Source: CAZART01 sp964487555
Lineage (GTDB): Bacteria; Bacteroidota; Rhodothermia; Rhodothermales; VXPQ01
Direction: 5' to 3'
Length of the DNA stretch: 61,244 bases
Assembly: GCA_964487555.1 (NCBI GenBank)
Contig: CAZART010000016.1
Coordinates: 1 to 61,244 of the forward strand
In this document: piece by piece, positions 52,381-61,244 of the stretch
How positions within the stretch are numbered: the stretch's first letter is position 1
Layout: every line of letters starts with the position of its first letter
Made by a program: the position numbers and the translations under genes
The notes under the pieces: model-generated
Told to the model about the DNA's origin: nothing
Databases searched by the model: none
What the model saw: the letters and a program-made list of their open reading frames with translations, nothing else

Positions 52381-53436
52381 ATGCGCACGAACCCGTTCCT
52401 CCTTCTGTCGCTGGCCGTTGTACTCCTCGTCATTCCCCAGCTCGGCTGTGGGAATGACGCGCAATCGAAGACTCCTGAGGATCAGGAGGAAGATACGTCC
52501 GTCCCGGTAGAGGCTGCCGTGGTTGAATCGGGCTCCATCGACGCCGTATTCACCGGAACCGCATCGCTCGAGGCTGACGAAGAAGCGATCGTGGTCGCTC
52601 GCGCCGGCGGGGTGGTGAAGGAGTTGTTCGTCGAAGAAGGTCACTACGTGGAGGCCGGCCAGCCGCTCGCGCAGCTCGACGAAGAGCGACTTGCGCTGGA
52701 ACTCCGGCGCGCGGAAGTAACGTTGGCCAAGCTCAACCAGGATTTTGAACGGCATCGCGAGCTGTATGAGAAGAAACTGATCGCTCCCGAGGAATTCGAG
52801 CGACGGAAGTCCGACTTCGAGCTTCAGCAGCAGGTACGCGACCTCGCTCGGCTCGAACTCGAATATACGACCGTACGTGCGCCGATTAGCGGCTTCGTAT
52901 CGCAGCGACTCGTCAAGGTCGGCAACATGGTGCGGCAGAATGAAGCCGCATTTCATATTACGGATTTTGATCCGCTCCTGGCCGTCATGCACGTCCCTGA
53001 GCGAGAGCTGCGTCGACTTCGCTCGGGACAGAAAGCCGGCGTCCTGGTTGATGCTCTTCCTGAGGGGCAGTTCGATGGATACGTAAAGCGGATCAGTCCG
53101 GTAGTGGACCCTGGTACGGGCACTTTTAAAGTCACCGTAGAGGTATCCGATCGGTCTCGTCGATTGAAGCCCGGTATGTTCGGTCGCGTTCTGGTCACCT
53201 ACGACACGCACGAAAACACGCTTCTCGTACCCAAATCCGCCCTTGTTCGGGAGGATGATGAGTCGGCCGTATTCGTCATCCGCGACAGTGTTGCTTATAA
53301 GCAGCCGGTGGTTGTCGGCTATGAGGATGCTAAGCGCATCGAAATTTTGACGGGACTTCATGCCGGTGATGAAGTCGTCGTCACCGGACACGGCAGCTTG
53401 CGTGACAGTTCACGCGTGGAGACCATCAACGTGTAA
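52381..53436 (+). CDS. RND efflux periplasmic adaptor, lipoprotein
   Basis: 351 aa membrane-fusion protein. A lipoprotein signal (Cys about 21, PQLGCGN) is followed by a lipoyl half (about 60-100), an alpha-hairpin (about 105-165, short), a second lipoyl half, then the beta-barrel and membrane-proximal domains. It links an RND pump to an outer-membrane channel. ATG 52381 was chosen because the signal peptide starts there; the in-frame GTG at 52339 would fall within the leader stem-loop region. Two pump genes follow. Confidence 0.94.
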   Translation: MRTNPFLLLSLAVVLLVIPQLGCGNDAQSKTPEDQEEDTSVPVEAAVVESGSIDAVFTGTASLEADEEAIVVARAGGVVKELFVEEGHYVEAGQPLAQLDEERLALELRRAEVTLAKLNQDFERHRELYEKKLIAPEEFERRKSDFELQQQVRDLARLELEYTTVRAPISGFVSQRLVKVGNMVRQNEAAFHITDFDPLLAVMHVPERELRRLRSGQKAGVLVDALPEGQFDGYVKRISPVVDPGTGTFKVTVEVSDRSRRLKPGMFGRVLVTYDTHENTLLVPKSALVREDDESAVFVIRDSVAYKQPVVVGYEDAKRIEILTGLHAGDEVVVTGHGSLRDSSRVETINV

Positions 53437-53511
53437 TCTGGTTCGTTCGATAGTGGCTGGGACGGTTTTCCCCGTCCGATACTATCGTCGCCCGGAGCTC
53501 AATACGGCCCT

Positions 53512-56500
53512 ATGAAAATCGTACACCTTGCCACCCGCCGCCGTGTTACGATTGCCATGTTCACGGTGGCGATCCTTCTATTCGGCAGCGTCTCCCTGTC
53601 GCGCCTCAAGCTCAATCTGCTCCCCGATCTCTCGTATCCCACACTGACCGTTCGCACGGACTATGTGGGCGCCGCGCCGGCGGAAATCGAGAATCTCATC
53701 ACGAAGCCGACCGAAGAAGCGCTGGGCGTCGTCAAGAATGTCGAACAGCTCCGCTCCATCTCGCGAACCGGCCAGTCCGACGTCGTGCTCGAGTTCGCCT
53801 GGGGCACGAACATGGATTATGCGGTCCTCGAGGTGCGCGAGCAACTCGATGCCCTCATGCTTCCGCTCGAAGCGTCGCGGCCGGTTCTGCTTCGCTTCGA
53901 TCCTTCCCTCGACCCGGTGGTTCGTCTGGGGCTGTATAAGGAAGAGCCGTCGCTCCCGATAGCATCCGCTGTAACGGCGTCATCGGTACCGCTTCCGGAA
54001 ACAGGCACGGCCTTATACGACGAAGCAACACTGAAGGAGCTTCGTCGGTTTGGCGACGAGCAGATCAAGAAGGAGCTGGAGGCCACGATCGGTGTCGCTG
54101 CGGCCAAGATAAGCGGCGGTCTGGAGGATGAGGTTCAGGTGTACGTCGACCAAAGTCGACTGGCACGCCTGGGACTCCGTCTCGAGCAAATATCAAGCGT
54201 TCTCGGTTCGGAGAATGTGAATCTTTCCGGCGGACGTCTCGAGGAAGGCGTGCAGCAGTATCTCGTGCGCACGTTGAACGAGTTTGAGAGCGTGAGCCAG
54301 ATCGCCGACGTCATCGTCGCGCATGTAGGAGGCACGCCGGTCTATCTTCGGGATGTCGCCTCCGTGCGGCTCGGCCATAAAGAGCGGGAGGCGATCACTC
54401 GCATCAACGGCACCGAAGCGGTCGAGATCGCTATCTACAAGGAGGGGGACGCCAATACGGTCGCCGTCGCACGCGCTGTTGACGCACGCCTTGAACGGGT
54501 ACAAGGTCTGTTGCCGCCCGGCATCAAGCTGGCGAAAGTCTACGATCAATCCACCTACATTCAGCAGGCGATCGACGAGGTCGTGAATGCGGGCATCATC
54601 GGTGGTCTTCTGGCGATTCTCATTCTCTATTTCTTCCTGCGCGACTTTGCCTCGACCCTCATCCTTTCGCTTTCCATCCCGGTGTCCGTCATCGCGACGT
54701 TCAATCTGATGTACGGTTTCGATCTCACGCTGAACATCATGTCGTTAGGCGGGCTCGCCCTGGGCATCGGCCTTCTGGTGGACAATTCTATCGTTGTTCT
54801 TGAGAATATCGCGCGGCACCGTGGGATGGGTAAGGACCGAACAACCGCTGCAAGCGACGGCGCCAGCGAGGTCGGTCGGGCTGTGGTCGCATCCACCCTC
54901 ACGACGATCGCCGTCTTTTTTCCCCTGGTGTTCGTCAAAGGCATCGCGGGGCAACTCTTCGGAGACCAGGCACTAACGGTCACGTTCTCACTCCTCGCCT
55001 CTCTACTTGTGGCCGTCACGCTTATCCCGATGCTGTCGAGTCTCGGGAAGTCGGAGAGTACGCCCGAGGAGCTCGCGCCTTCCCTGAAGGAGCCTCGGAC
55101 AACGTTCGGCCGCGTGCTACGCCGAATTCGACTTGTTCTATTCACGGCAGTCCCCAACTGGATCGGAAAGATGATCTATCGCGCGGCGCGCCTGATCGGC
55201 AGATCGTGCCACCTTTTGCTGACGCCGTTCGCCCGCTTGTTTAACTGGATCTACGAAACGCTGTCAGGCCCGTATCCTGCGATGATTCGCTGGTCTCTCG
55301 GCCACCGCTTCACCGTGCTCGGCGTGGCTTTCGGCCTGTTCGTTCTAGCATTACTACTCGTCCCACGCCTCGGCATCGAGCTGATTCCACAACTATCTCA
55401 GGGTTCCTTCAACGTCGAGTTCCGGCTACCTCCTGGCGCACCACTCGAAGAGACGGACCGTATGCTCCACCGCGTGCAGCGTGCCGCGGCCGCAAGCCCC
55501 GAGATCAAGCTGACGTTTGCATCCGCCGGCTCAGGAAACCGGATGGACGCCAACCCTGATCAGGGTGGCGAGAATTGGGGTGAGCTTCACGTCGCGCTTG
55601 AGGATGGAAAGGACGAGTTCGACGAGGCCGCATCGATGGCCTCGCTGCGTAGCGAACTCGGCCGCATTCCCGGACTCCAGTATAAGTTCAACCGTCCGAC
55701 GCTCTTCACATTCGATACTCCCATCGAAATCGAGATTAGCGGATACGAACTCGACGCATTGAAAGCGACTTCGCAGCGTATCGCTATGCGCTTAAGCGAA
55801 ATGGATCGGTTTGCGGACGTCAAGTCCAGTATGGAGGCGGGGCATCCGGAGCTTCAGATCCGCTTCGATCGTGAGCGCGCCTCTGCGCTCGGACTTGCCG
55901 TCCACGACGTGGCGCGCACGGTCGTCTCAAAAGTGCGTGGGGACGTGGCCACGCGCTATTCATGGCACGACAGAAAGATCGACGTTCTCGTCCGGGCGCA
56001 GGAAGCCGACCGGGAGTCAGTAGACCGTATTCGTCAACTCATTGTCAACCCCCAAAGTCCGCGGCCAGTAACGCTTGAGGCGGTCGCGGACGTCGTCGCC
56101 GATATTGGACCCAGTGAGATCCGCCGAGTGGGACAGCAGCGCGTGGCCATCGTTACCGCCAATCTTACGCATGGGGACCTGGGCTCTGCGGCGACGCAAA
56201 TCCGGGAGGTTATTGACGAGACGGCCATTCCGGTCGGCCTCACCGTACGGCTCGCCGGACAGTCCGAGGAGATGTCCGTAAGCTTTCGTTCACTGCTCTT
56301 TGCGCTAGCGCTTGCGATTTTTCTCGTGTATCTCGTGATGGCCTCGCAGTTCGAGTCACTTGTGCATCCGTTCGTGATCTTTTTCACGATTCCCCTTGCG
56401 GCAATTGGAGCCGTATTCGCGCTCTGGCTAACCGGCAGTTCGATCAGCGTGGTCGTCTTCATAGGCCTCATCCTCTTGGCCGGCATCGTCGTTAATAATG

Positions 56501-56808
56501 CGATCGTGCTGGTGGACCTCATCAACCAGTTTCGCGAAGAAGGCATGGCGAAGCTGGACGCGATTGTTGAGGCGGGCCGTCTGCGTCTGCGCCCCATTCT
56601 AATGACGACGCTGACGACGGCGCTCGGCCTGCTGCCTATGGCGGCTGGGTGGGGTGAGGGCGCGGAGCTTCGAGCGCCGATGGCCGTCACCGTCATCGGC
56701 GGCTTGCTGGTCTCCACGGCGCTGACGCTTCTCGTGATCCCCGTCATGTACGCCGTTGTCGATCGAACGCACGGCGCGCACGTGTCATCCGAGGGAAGCA
56801 ACGCCTGA
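53512..56808 (+). CDS. RND efflux pump, first of a tandem pair
   Basis: 1098-aa proton-driven inner-membrane transporter: 12 membrane helices and two large periplasmic loops. The proton-relay Asp of TM4 is D424 (LLVDNSIVVLEN). The central cytoplasmic linker (about 505-600) carries an unusually long amphipathic stretch, explaining the length above the 1030-1050 typical of HAE pumps. An acidic Glu/Pro segment (about 145-165) interrupts the first porter domain. It is 75 bp after the adaptor gene and 18 bp before the second pump. Confidence 0.96.
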   Translation: MKIVHLATRRRVTIAMFTVAILLFGSVSLSRLKLNLLPDLSYPTLTVRTDYVGAAPAEIENLITKPTEEALGVVKNVEQLRSISRTGQSDVVLEFAWGTNMDYAVLEVREQLDALMLPLEASRPVLLRFDPSLDPVVRLGLYKEEPSLPIASAVTASSVPLPETGTALYDEATLKELRRFGDEQIKKELEATIGVAAAKISGGLEDEVQVYVDQSRLARLGLRLEQISSVLGSENVNLSGGRLEEGVQQYLVRTLNEFESVSQIADVIVAHVGGTPVYLRDVASVRLGHKEREAITRINGTEAVEIAIYKEGDANTVAVARAVDARLERVQGLLPPGIKLAKVYDQSTYIQQAIDEVVNAGIIGGLLAILILYFFLRDFASTLILSLSIPVSVIATFNLMYGFDLTLNIMSLGGLALGIGLLVDNSIVVLENIARHRGMGKDRTTAASDGASEVGRAVVASTLTTIAVFFPLVFVKGIAGQLFGDQALTVTFSLLASLLVAVTLIPMLSSLGKSESTPEELAPSLKEPRTTFGRVLRRIRLVLFTAVPNWIGKMIYRAARLIGRSCHLLLTPFARLFNWIYETLSGPYPAMIRWSLGHRFTVLGVAFGLFVLALLLVPRLGIELIPQLSQGSFNVEFRLPPGAPLEETDRMLHRVQRAAAASPEIKLTFASAGSGNRMDANPDQGGENWGELHVALEDGKDEFDEAASMASLRSELGRIPGLQYKFNRPTLFTFDTPIEIEISGYELDALKATSQRIAMRLSEMDRFADVKSSMEAGHPELQIRFDRERASALGLAVHDVARTVVSKVRGDVATRYSWHDRKIDVLVRAQEADRESVDRIRQLIVNPQSPRPVTLEAVADVVADIGPSEIRRVGQQRVAIVTANLTHGDLGSAATQIREVIDETAIPVGLTVRLAGQSEEMSVSFRSLLFALALAIFLVYLVMASQFESLVHPFVIFFTIPLAAIGAVFALWLTGSSISVVVFIGLILLAGIVVNNAIVLVDLINQFREEGMAKLDAIVEAGRLRLRPILMTTLTTALGLLPMAAGWGEGAELRAPMAVTVIGGLLVSTALTLLVIPVMYAVVDRTHGAHVSSEGSNA

Positions 56809-56826
56809 CGCCTCGAGAACGACACC

Positions 56827-59800
56827 ATGAGTCTGACTATCGCCGCCATCCGGAGACCCGTGACGACCAGCATGGTCTTCGTGTGTCTTCTCGTGATCGG
56901 GATCATCGCATCTCGACTCATCCCGATGGAGTACTTTCCGGCCATGGACGCGCCGATGCTCGGGGTAGACATTCCTTATCCCGGATCTACGCCCGAGGAG
57001 GTCGAGCGCCAGATCACGCGACCGGCCGAGGAGGTGCTTGCCACGCTGCGCGGCGTGAAGGAGCTGAATTCCACGTCGAGCGAAAACGGCGCGTTCATTC
57101 GCATGGAATTCGATTGGGGCGAAAACACGAAGCTCAGGGCGTTAGAGGTTCGCGAAAAGCTCGACGCGATTCGTGACCAATTTCCGTCGGACGTCGAGCG
57201 AGTCTTTGTTCGGCAGCATTCGACCACCGACTGGCCGATCCTCAATCTCCGCATTGCATCGGAACGGGATCTGTCAGGTGCATATGAGCTGCTGGATCGA
57301 AAGGTTAAGCGACGCCTGGAACGACTGGACGGCATTTCGAAGGTCGATCTCGACGGTGTGGTGGCGAAGGAAGTCAGCGTAGAGCTTCTCGCCGACCGCG
57401 TGCTATCCCATCAGATCGATCTCGTGGCGCTTTCGGAAAATCTGCAGCAGAGCAACTTCTCGCTCACAGCCGGCCGCATTACGGACGGCGGGAAACGCTT
57501 CAACGTACGGCCTGTGGGCGAATTGAACGACGTCGAGGAGGTTCGCAATCTCGTGATCTCTGAGGACGGGCTTCGCCTTCGGGATATCGCCGAGGTTCAA
57601 TTTGCCCCTCCGGAGATAGAATACGGTCGGCACTTGGACGGCGAGTTCGCGGTCGGTCTTACGATCTTCAAAGAGGCGGGAGCGAACACCGTGGCCGTTG
57701 CCGAAAGCATTGTCGAAGAGCTCAAGGGGCTCGAAGGGGATCCCGAGATGGCGGGCATTCAACTTTACTACATGAACAATGTGGCCGAAGGCATCGTGCA
57801 GTCACTGCGCGACCTGCTTCAGTCCGGGCTCATCGGCGGTATTTTCGCCATCATCGTACTTCTGTTTTTTCTGCGCCATCTGAAGACGACGCTCGTCGTC
57901 GCTCTTGCGGTACCCATTTCCCTGATGGTGGGCGTCGGGGCAATGTATTTTATCGGCTATTCGCTCAACGTCCTCACCATGATGGGACTCATGCTCGCTA
58001 TCGGCATGCTGGTGGATAATGCCGTCGTGGTTACCGAGAGCATTCATCGGCACCGAGTGCTGGACCCGTCCGACCCGGTGGGCGCAACGCTTAAGGGCGT
58101 AAAGGAGGTAGGCCTGGCCGTGACGGCGGGCACACTCACGACGGCCATCGTATTTCTGCCGATGATTCTGAGTCCCGCCGATGAAGTGACGGTCTATTTG
58201 AAGCACGTCTCCGTCACGATCTGCCTTGCGCTCGGTGCATCCCTCCTGCTTGCGCTAACCGTGGTTCCACTTTTCACTGCTCGGCTCAAGCCCGTCGATC
58301 TCGTAAATCGAAAGCCGAACATTGTTGACAAGCTTATCGATCGTTACGGAAGGATGCTCGTCTGGCTCATCGGGCATCCGAAGAGCGCGGCGTTGTTTGT
58401 TTTCGTCACGCTAGCCAGCGTCGTCCTCCCGGCAAAGTTCGTCGACACGGACTTTTTCCCCAACGAGAACAACAACCGAGAATTCCGGCTCCATTACCAC
58501 ATCAACGGAAGCTATACGCTGGACCGTGTCGAGGAAACCGTCGATAAGGTCGAGGCCTACCTGCTGCCGCGGAAGGACGAGCTGGAAATTGAATCCGTGT
58601 ATTCCTACTACCAGAGCGGATATGCGATGAGCACCATCACGCTCAAGGACGGAGACGAGGCGACACGCTCCGTCGAAGAAATTCAGCAACAGATACGGGA
58701 GGAGCTCCCAAAGCTGGTCATAGCAAATCCGTCATTCGAATGGAGAAGCTCGGGCGGCCGGGATGGCGTGCGGATTACGCTTTCTGGTGAGTCGTCGGAT
58801 CTTCTGGCGGATATGTCCAAGGACGTGGCCGTCGTGCTGTCGCGCGTACCGGGGCTGGCTGACGTACGCTCGGAGACGGAAACGGGCGATGAGGAAGTGC
58901 TCGTCGTGGTAGATCGCGAGCGCGCTCGGCAGTACGGATTCTCCTCGGAGCAGGTTGCTCGTTCCGTGACCGTTGCGATGCGCGGTCAAAACCTGCGACG
59001 GTTCCGGACTCCCGAGGGGGAGGTGGAGATGCGGCTGCGTTTTCAGGATAGCGACCGGCGTTCGCTCGATGATCTTCGCAACCTCCCCGTCTATGGGCCA
59101 CAGAACGAGCGCGTGAAGCTGGCTTCGCTGGCGAACCTTACGGTGAGGCGGGGTCCGCAGTCGATTCGGCGAGAGGATCGGCGAACGATGATGGGCATCA
59201 CGGCCCATGTGGAAGGAATCGACGATGCCGAAGCACGCCGGAAGATCGGCCAAGTGATGTCCCGTTACAGTCTTCCCGCAGGCTACGGCTGGAGCTTCGG
59301 GCAATCGTGGCAGGGTGAGCAGGAATCGCAGAACATCATGTTGATGAACCTTTTGCTCGCGCTCGCGCTCATCTATTTGGTGATGGCTGCGCTCTTTGAA
59401 TCGCTCATCTACCCGGCAGCTATCTGGAGCTCAATCATCTTCGCAATTGTGGGGGTCTTCTGGTTCTTTCTCGTAACCGGCACGACCTTCTCCGTGATGG
59501 CGTGGATTGGCGTGCTGATTCTCATCGGCGTCGTCGTAAACAACGGCATAGTCCTCATCGATCACATCAACTATCTTCGCAGCACGGGCTTGCCGCGTAC
59601 CGACGCGATCATCCAAGGGGGCCGCGATCGGCTGAGGCCGATCTTAATGACGGCGATGACCACGGTGCTCGGACTTATTCCGCTCTGCATCGGGACGACT
59701 CAAATCGGTGGCGACGGGCCACCGTATTTTCCGATGGCGCGTGCGATCGTAGGTGGGCTGGCCTTTTCGACCATCGTGACGCTCATCATGCTGCCGACAA

Positions 59801-59865
59801 TCTACCTGATGCTGGACGACTTGCGTAACTGGAGCCGGCGGGTGGTGCGAGCATCGACTCACTAG
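56827..59865 (+). CDS. RND efflux pump, second of a tandem pair
   Basis: 1012 aa, AcrB/MdtC-like layout. TM1 starts RRPVTTSMVFVCLLVIGI, the TM4 proton-relay Asp is D397 (MLVDNAVVVTES), and TM10-11 contain LILIGVVVNNGIVLIDHIN with the conserved polar residues. Two different pumps with one adaptor suggest a heterotrimer as in MdtBC, or two alternative pumps. No TolC-type channel gene is present, so the outer-membrane partner must lie elsewhere. Confidence 0.96.
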   Translation: MSLTIAAIRRPVTTSMVFVCLLVIGIIASRLIPMEYFPAMDAPMLGVDIPYPGSTPEEVERQITRPAEEVLATLRGVKELNSTSSENGAFIRMEFDWGENTKLRALEVREKLDAIRDQFPSDVERVFVRQHSTTDWPILNLRIASERDLSGAYELLDRKVKRRLERLDGISKVDLDGVVAKEVSVELLADRVLSHQIDLVALSENLQQSNFSLTAGRITDGGKRFNVRPVGELNDVEEVRNLVISEDGLRLRDIAEVQFAPPEIEYGRHLDGEFAVGLTIFKEAGANTVAVAESIVEELKGLEGDPEMAGIQLYYMNNVAEGIVQSLRDLLQSGLIGGIFAIIVLLFFLRHLKTTLVVALAVPISLMVGVGAMYFIGYSLNVLTMMGLMLAIGMLVDNAVVVTESIHRHRVLDPSDPVGATLKGVKEVGLAVTAGTLTTAIVFLPMILSPADEVTVYLKHVSVTICLALGASLLLALTVVPLFTARLKPVDLVNRKPNIVDKLIDRYGRMLVWLIGHPKSAALFVFVTLASVVLPAKFVDTDFFPNENNNREFRLHYHINGSYTLDRVEETVDKVEAYLLPRKDELEIESVYSYYQSGYAMSTITLKDGDEATRSVEEIQQQIREELPKLVIANPSFEWRSSGGRDGVRITLSGESSDLLADMSKDVAVVLSRVPGLADVRSETETGDEEVLVVVDRERARQYGFSSEQVARSVTVAMRGQNLRRFRTPEGEVEMRLRFQDSDRRSLDDLRNLPVYGPQNERVKLASLANLTVRRGPQSIRREDRRTMMGITAHVEGIDDAEARRKIGQVMSRYSLPAGYGWSFGQSWQGEQESQNIMLMNLLLALALIYLVMAALFESLIYPAAIWSSIIFAIVGVFWFFLVTGTTFSVMAWIGVLILIGVVVNNGIVLIDHINYLRSTGLPRTDAIIQGGRDRLRPILMTAMTTVLGLIPLCIGTTQIGGDGPPYFPMARAIVGGLAFSTIVTLIMLPTIYLMLDDLRNWSRRVVRASTH

Positions 59866-59934
59866 TTCTCGTATTATCGCGGCTCGGAACTGGCGGCCGC
59901 AACATCGGCCTTCACGAGCACCAGGACGAGGACG

Positions 59935-60891
59935 ATGAATACGATCGTGACTGAATCGCCCGAGAAGGCGGCGGGATTTGTTCGCGCTGGAAGCGTCGCT
60001 GCATTTCCCACGGAAACCGTCTACGGCCTTGGGGCTGACGCGTTTCGCCCTGACGCTGTACAGAAGATCTTTGAAGCGAAGGGGCGCCCTTCAGACAATC
60101 CCCTTATCGTCCACCTCGCCGATCGGGTGCAGCTTGATCTCGTTACTTCCAAGATACGTCCGTATGCATCCCTCCTGGTTTCCCGTTTTTTTCCGGGACC
60201 CCTGACGCTCGTCGTCGAAAAGTCCGTACAGGTTCCGGAGGTGGTTACAGCGGGGTTAGATACGGTCGGGATAAGGATGCCCAATCATGCGAAGGCGCTC
60301 GCCTTTCTTCGTGCGTGCAACACGGCCGTGGTGGCACCATCCGCTAACCGTTCCGGCCGGCCGAGCCCCACAACCTGGCAGGCCGTACTCGAAGATCTGG
60401 ACGGACGTATACCGTGTATCTTGATGAACGGCCGCACGGACATCGGCCTTGAATCCACCGTGGTCGATTGTACGGGGCCTGTCCCAATAGTGCTTCGAAG
60501 CGGAGCGGTGACTCTGGAGCAGATTCGGGCCGTAGTTCCGGATGTTCGCCCGCTTCGTTCCGGAGAAGATGAGATTGCGCGCAGCCCCGGCCTGCGGCAT
60601 CGCCACTACGCGCCAAGTGCAGACGTGGTGCTCGTGCACACGCCCCCCCTGGAGCCTCCTCCACATTCGGCTTACATTGGTCTCACGGCCCCGGTAACGC
60701 ACGGTGCGTTTGAACGGCTTCGCGTGTGTCGCGATCTGCAGGAATACGCTTTCGAGCTCTTTGACTTTTTTCGTGCCTGTGAGGCAGCCGGACTTGGGAC
60801 CATCTACTGCGAAATGCCTCCTGAGTCTGGGATCGGGGTCGCACTCGCAGACCGCCTGCGCCGTGCCGCCGATTCATCGCAACGTCGATGA
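59935..60891 (+). CDS. sua5: Threonylcarbamoyl-AMP synthase, Sua5 type
   Basis: 318 aa. It makes threonylcarbamoyl-AMP for the t6A modification of tRNAs reading ANN codons. The YrdC domain (about 8-200) shows GSVAAFPTETVYGLGADAF, the KxR-type KGRPSDNPLIVH and PSANRSGRPSPT. The Sua5 linker contains SPGLRHRHYAP, then the Sua5-specific C-terminal domain, which is somewhat short. Preceded by the RND pumps; converges on the PAP2 gene. Confidence 0.96.
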   Translation: MNTIVTESPEKAAGFVRAGSVAAFPTETVYGLGADAFRPDAVQKIFEAKGRPSDNPLIVHLADRVQLDLVTSKIRPYASLLVSRFFPGPLTLVVEKSVQVPEVVTAGLDTVGIRMPNHAKALAFLRACNTAVVAPSANRSGRPSPTTWQAVLEDLDGRIPCILMNGRTDIGLESTVVDCTGPVPIVLRSGAVTLEQIRAVVPDVRPLRSGEDEIARSPGLRHRHYAPSADVVLVHTPPLEPPPHSAYIGLTAPVTHGAFERLRVCRDLQEYAFELFDFFRACEAAGLGTIYCEMPPESGIGVALADRLRRAADSSQRR

Positions 60892-60955
60892 TCATCTCTT
60901 GACGTCGCCGGGTCCGTCTGTCCGGTCAGGGAGGCCCGGGAGCCTTCACATGACA

Positions 60956-61015
60956 GCCGTAAGAGAATGCGGTGATCGGGCGAAACCGAGCAGATGTATG
61001 CCCCATGCTTACGGC
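60956..61015. repeat. Nested inverted repeat between convergent genes
   Basis: GCCGTAAG (60956-60963) and CTTACGGC (61008-61015) frame a 44-base loop that contains a TCGG/CCGA hairpin. The PAP2 stop codon is within the right arm. Possibly a bidirectional terminator, but it lacks a T-run. Confidence 0.35.
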
Positions 61016-61244
61016 ATCTTCACCGCCACCGTTAAGCCCACCTGATCAAGGTTCACCGATGGCGCCACCTGGATGCGCGAACGCTCGTCCTGGTGCCTCC
61101 GTGATAGCACATATGCTGTCGCGAATCCGATGGCGCTACCTGCCACCACGTCAGTAAACCAGTGGTTGTGCGTAAGCATGCGTGTGAAGGCCGTTCCGGC
61201 GCCAAGCACAAGCAGACCAGGCGTTAAAGCCGTCGGATAGTAAA
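61009..61244 (-). CDS. PAP2-superfamily phosphatase, C-terminal part (5' end beyond window)
   Basis: 78 visible residues, open to the right edge. The PAP2 C-terminal motif is clear: FTRMLTHNHWFTDVVAGSAI, with the catalytic His and Asp of the H...D pair, and a last membrane helix (AIGFATAYVLSRRH). A 25-residue tail ending VGLTVAVKMP follows. These membrane enzymes remove phosphate from lipid phosphates such as undecaprenyl pyrophosphate or phosphatidate; the substrate cannot be read from this piece. Confidence 0.88.
   Translation of the reverse strand, partial: YYPTALTPGLLVLGAGTAFTRMLTHNHWFTDVVAGSAIGFATAYVLSRRHQDERSRIQVAPSVNLDQVGLTVAVKMP

Noticed and set aside
1..61244. CRISPR arrays, insertion sequences, prophage genes, toxin-antitoxin pairs, rRNA
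   Set aside because: None seen: no regularly spaced repeats, transposase or integrase motifs, terminal inverted repeats with duplications, or rRNA sequence.

Overview
The window reads as chromosomal, mostly housekeeping DNA from a G+C-rich member of the Bacteroidota sensu lato, most likely Rhodothermota (Salinibacter/Rhodothermus relatives). This is inferred from an ECF sigma/FecR/STN-TonB receptor cassette with a carboxypeptidase-regulatory-like domain, the gene order ileS - TraR/DksA-like - lspA, the order DUF1015 - serA - serC, an HD-DUF5706 (PycTM-like) protein, a two-copy signal peptidase I locus, and the scarcity of Shine-Dalgarno sites. I see no phage, transposon, plasmid or CRISPR signature.

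Left part (1-9.9 kb): a minus-strand run lepA - secreted protein - lepB - lepB (the last runs off the left edge) faces a plus-strand FecI/FecR/TonB-receptor cassette. The gap between them contains a strong minus-strand terminator and a long nested hairpin, a candidate small RNA or attenuator. 9.9-21.5 kb: a long minus-strand run of an ABC exporter (ATPase and FtsX-like permease), yggS, a DivIVA-domain protein, punA, a four-helix-bundle protein, ileS (type 2, with an unusual GIHH signature), a TraR/DksA-like protein and lspA. The ABC exporter is divergent from a TesA-like lipoprotein esterase, as in the E. coli tesA-ybbA-ybbP locus.

22-29.2 kb: proton-translocating transhydrogenase (pntAA, pntAB, pntB) and the serine operon (DUF1015, serA, serC), all on minus. 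29.8 kb: an initiator tRNA-fMet with its own terminator. 29.9-38.8 kb is the most unusual region: a PRC-barrel protein with a proline-rich small protein, an HD-PycTM fusion membrane protein, a three-module outer-membrane lipoprotein (metallophosphoesterase, kinase-like middle domain, BamA-like barrel) and a large GAF protein of unknown role.

38.8-47.3 kb: recA, cinA, pyrE and pgsA (minus), dnaK (plus), a GAF-class III nucleotide cyclase with non-canonical base-selecting residues, and tatD. 47.5-61.2 kb: a LytS-type histidine kinase with a PDZ-like sensor and its LytTR regulator, a SpoIID-like enzyme, an RND efflux operon with one adaptor and two pumps, a Sua5-type threonylcarbamoyl-AMP synthase, and the 3' end of a PAP2 phosphatase gene at the right edge.

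The housekeeping functions cover protein export and lipoprotein maturation (lepB, lspA), translation quality (lepA, ileS, sua5, tRNA-fMet), recombination (recA), redox balance (pnt), serine synthesis, and envelope sensing and export.
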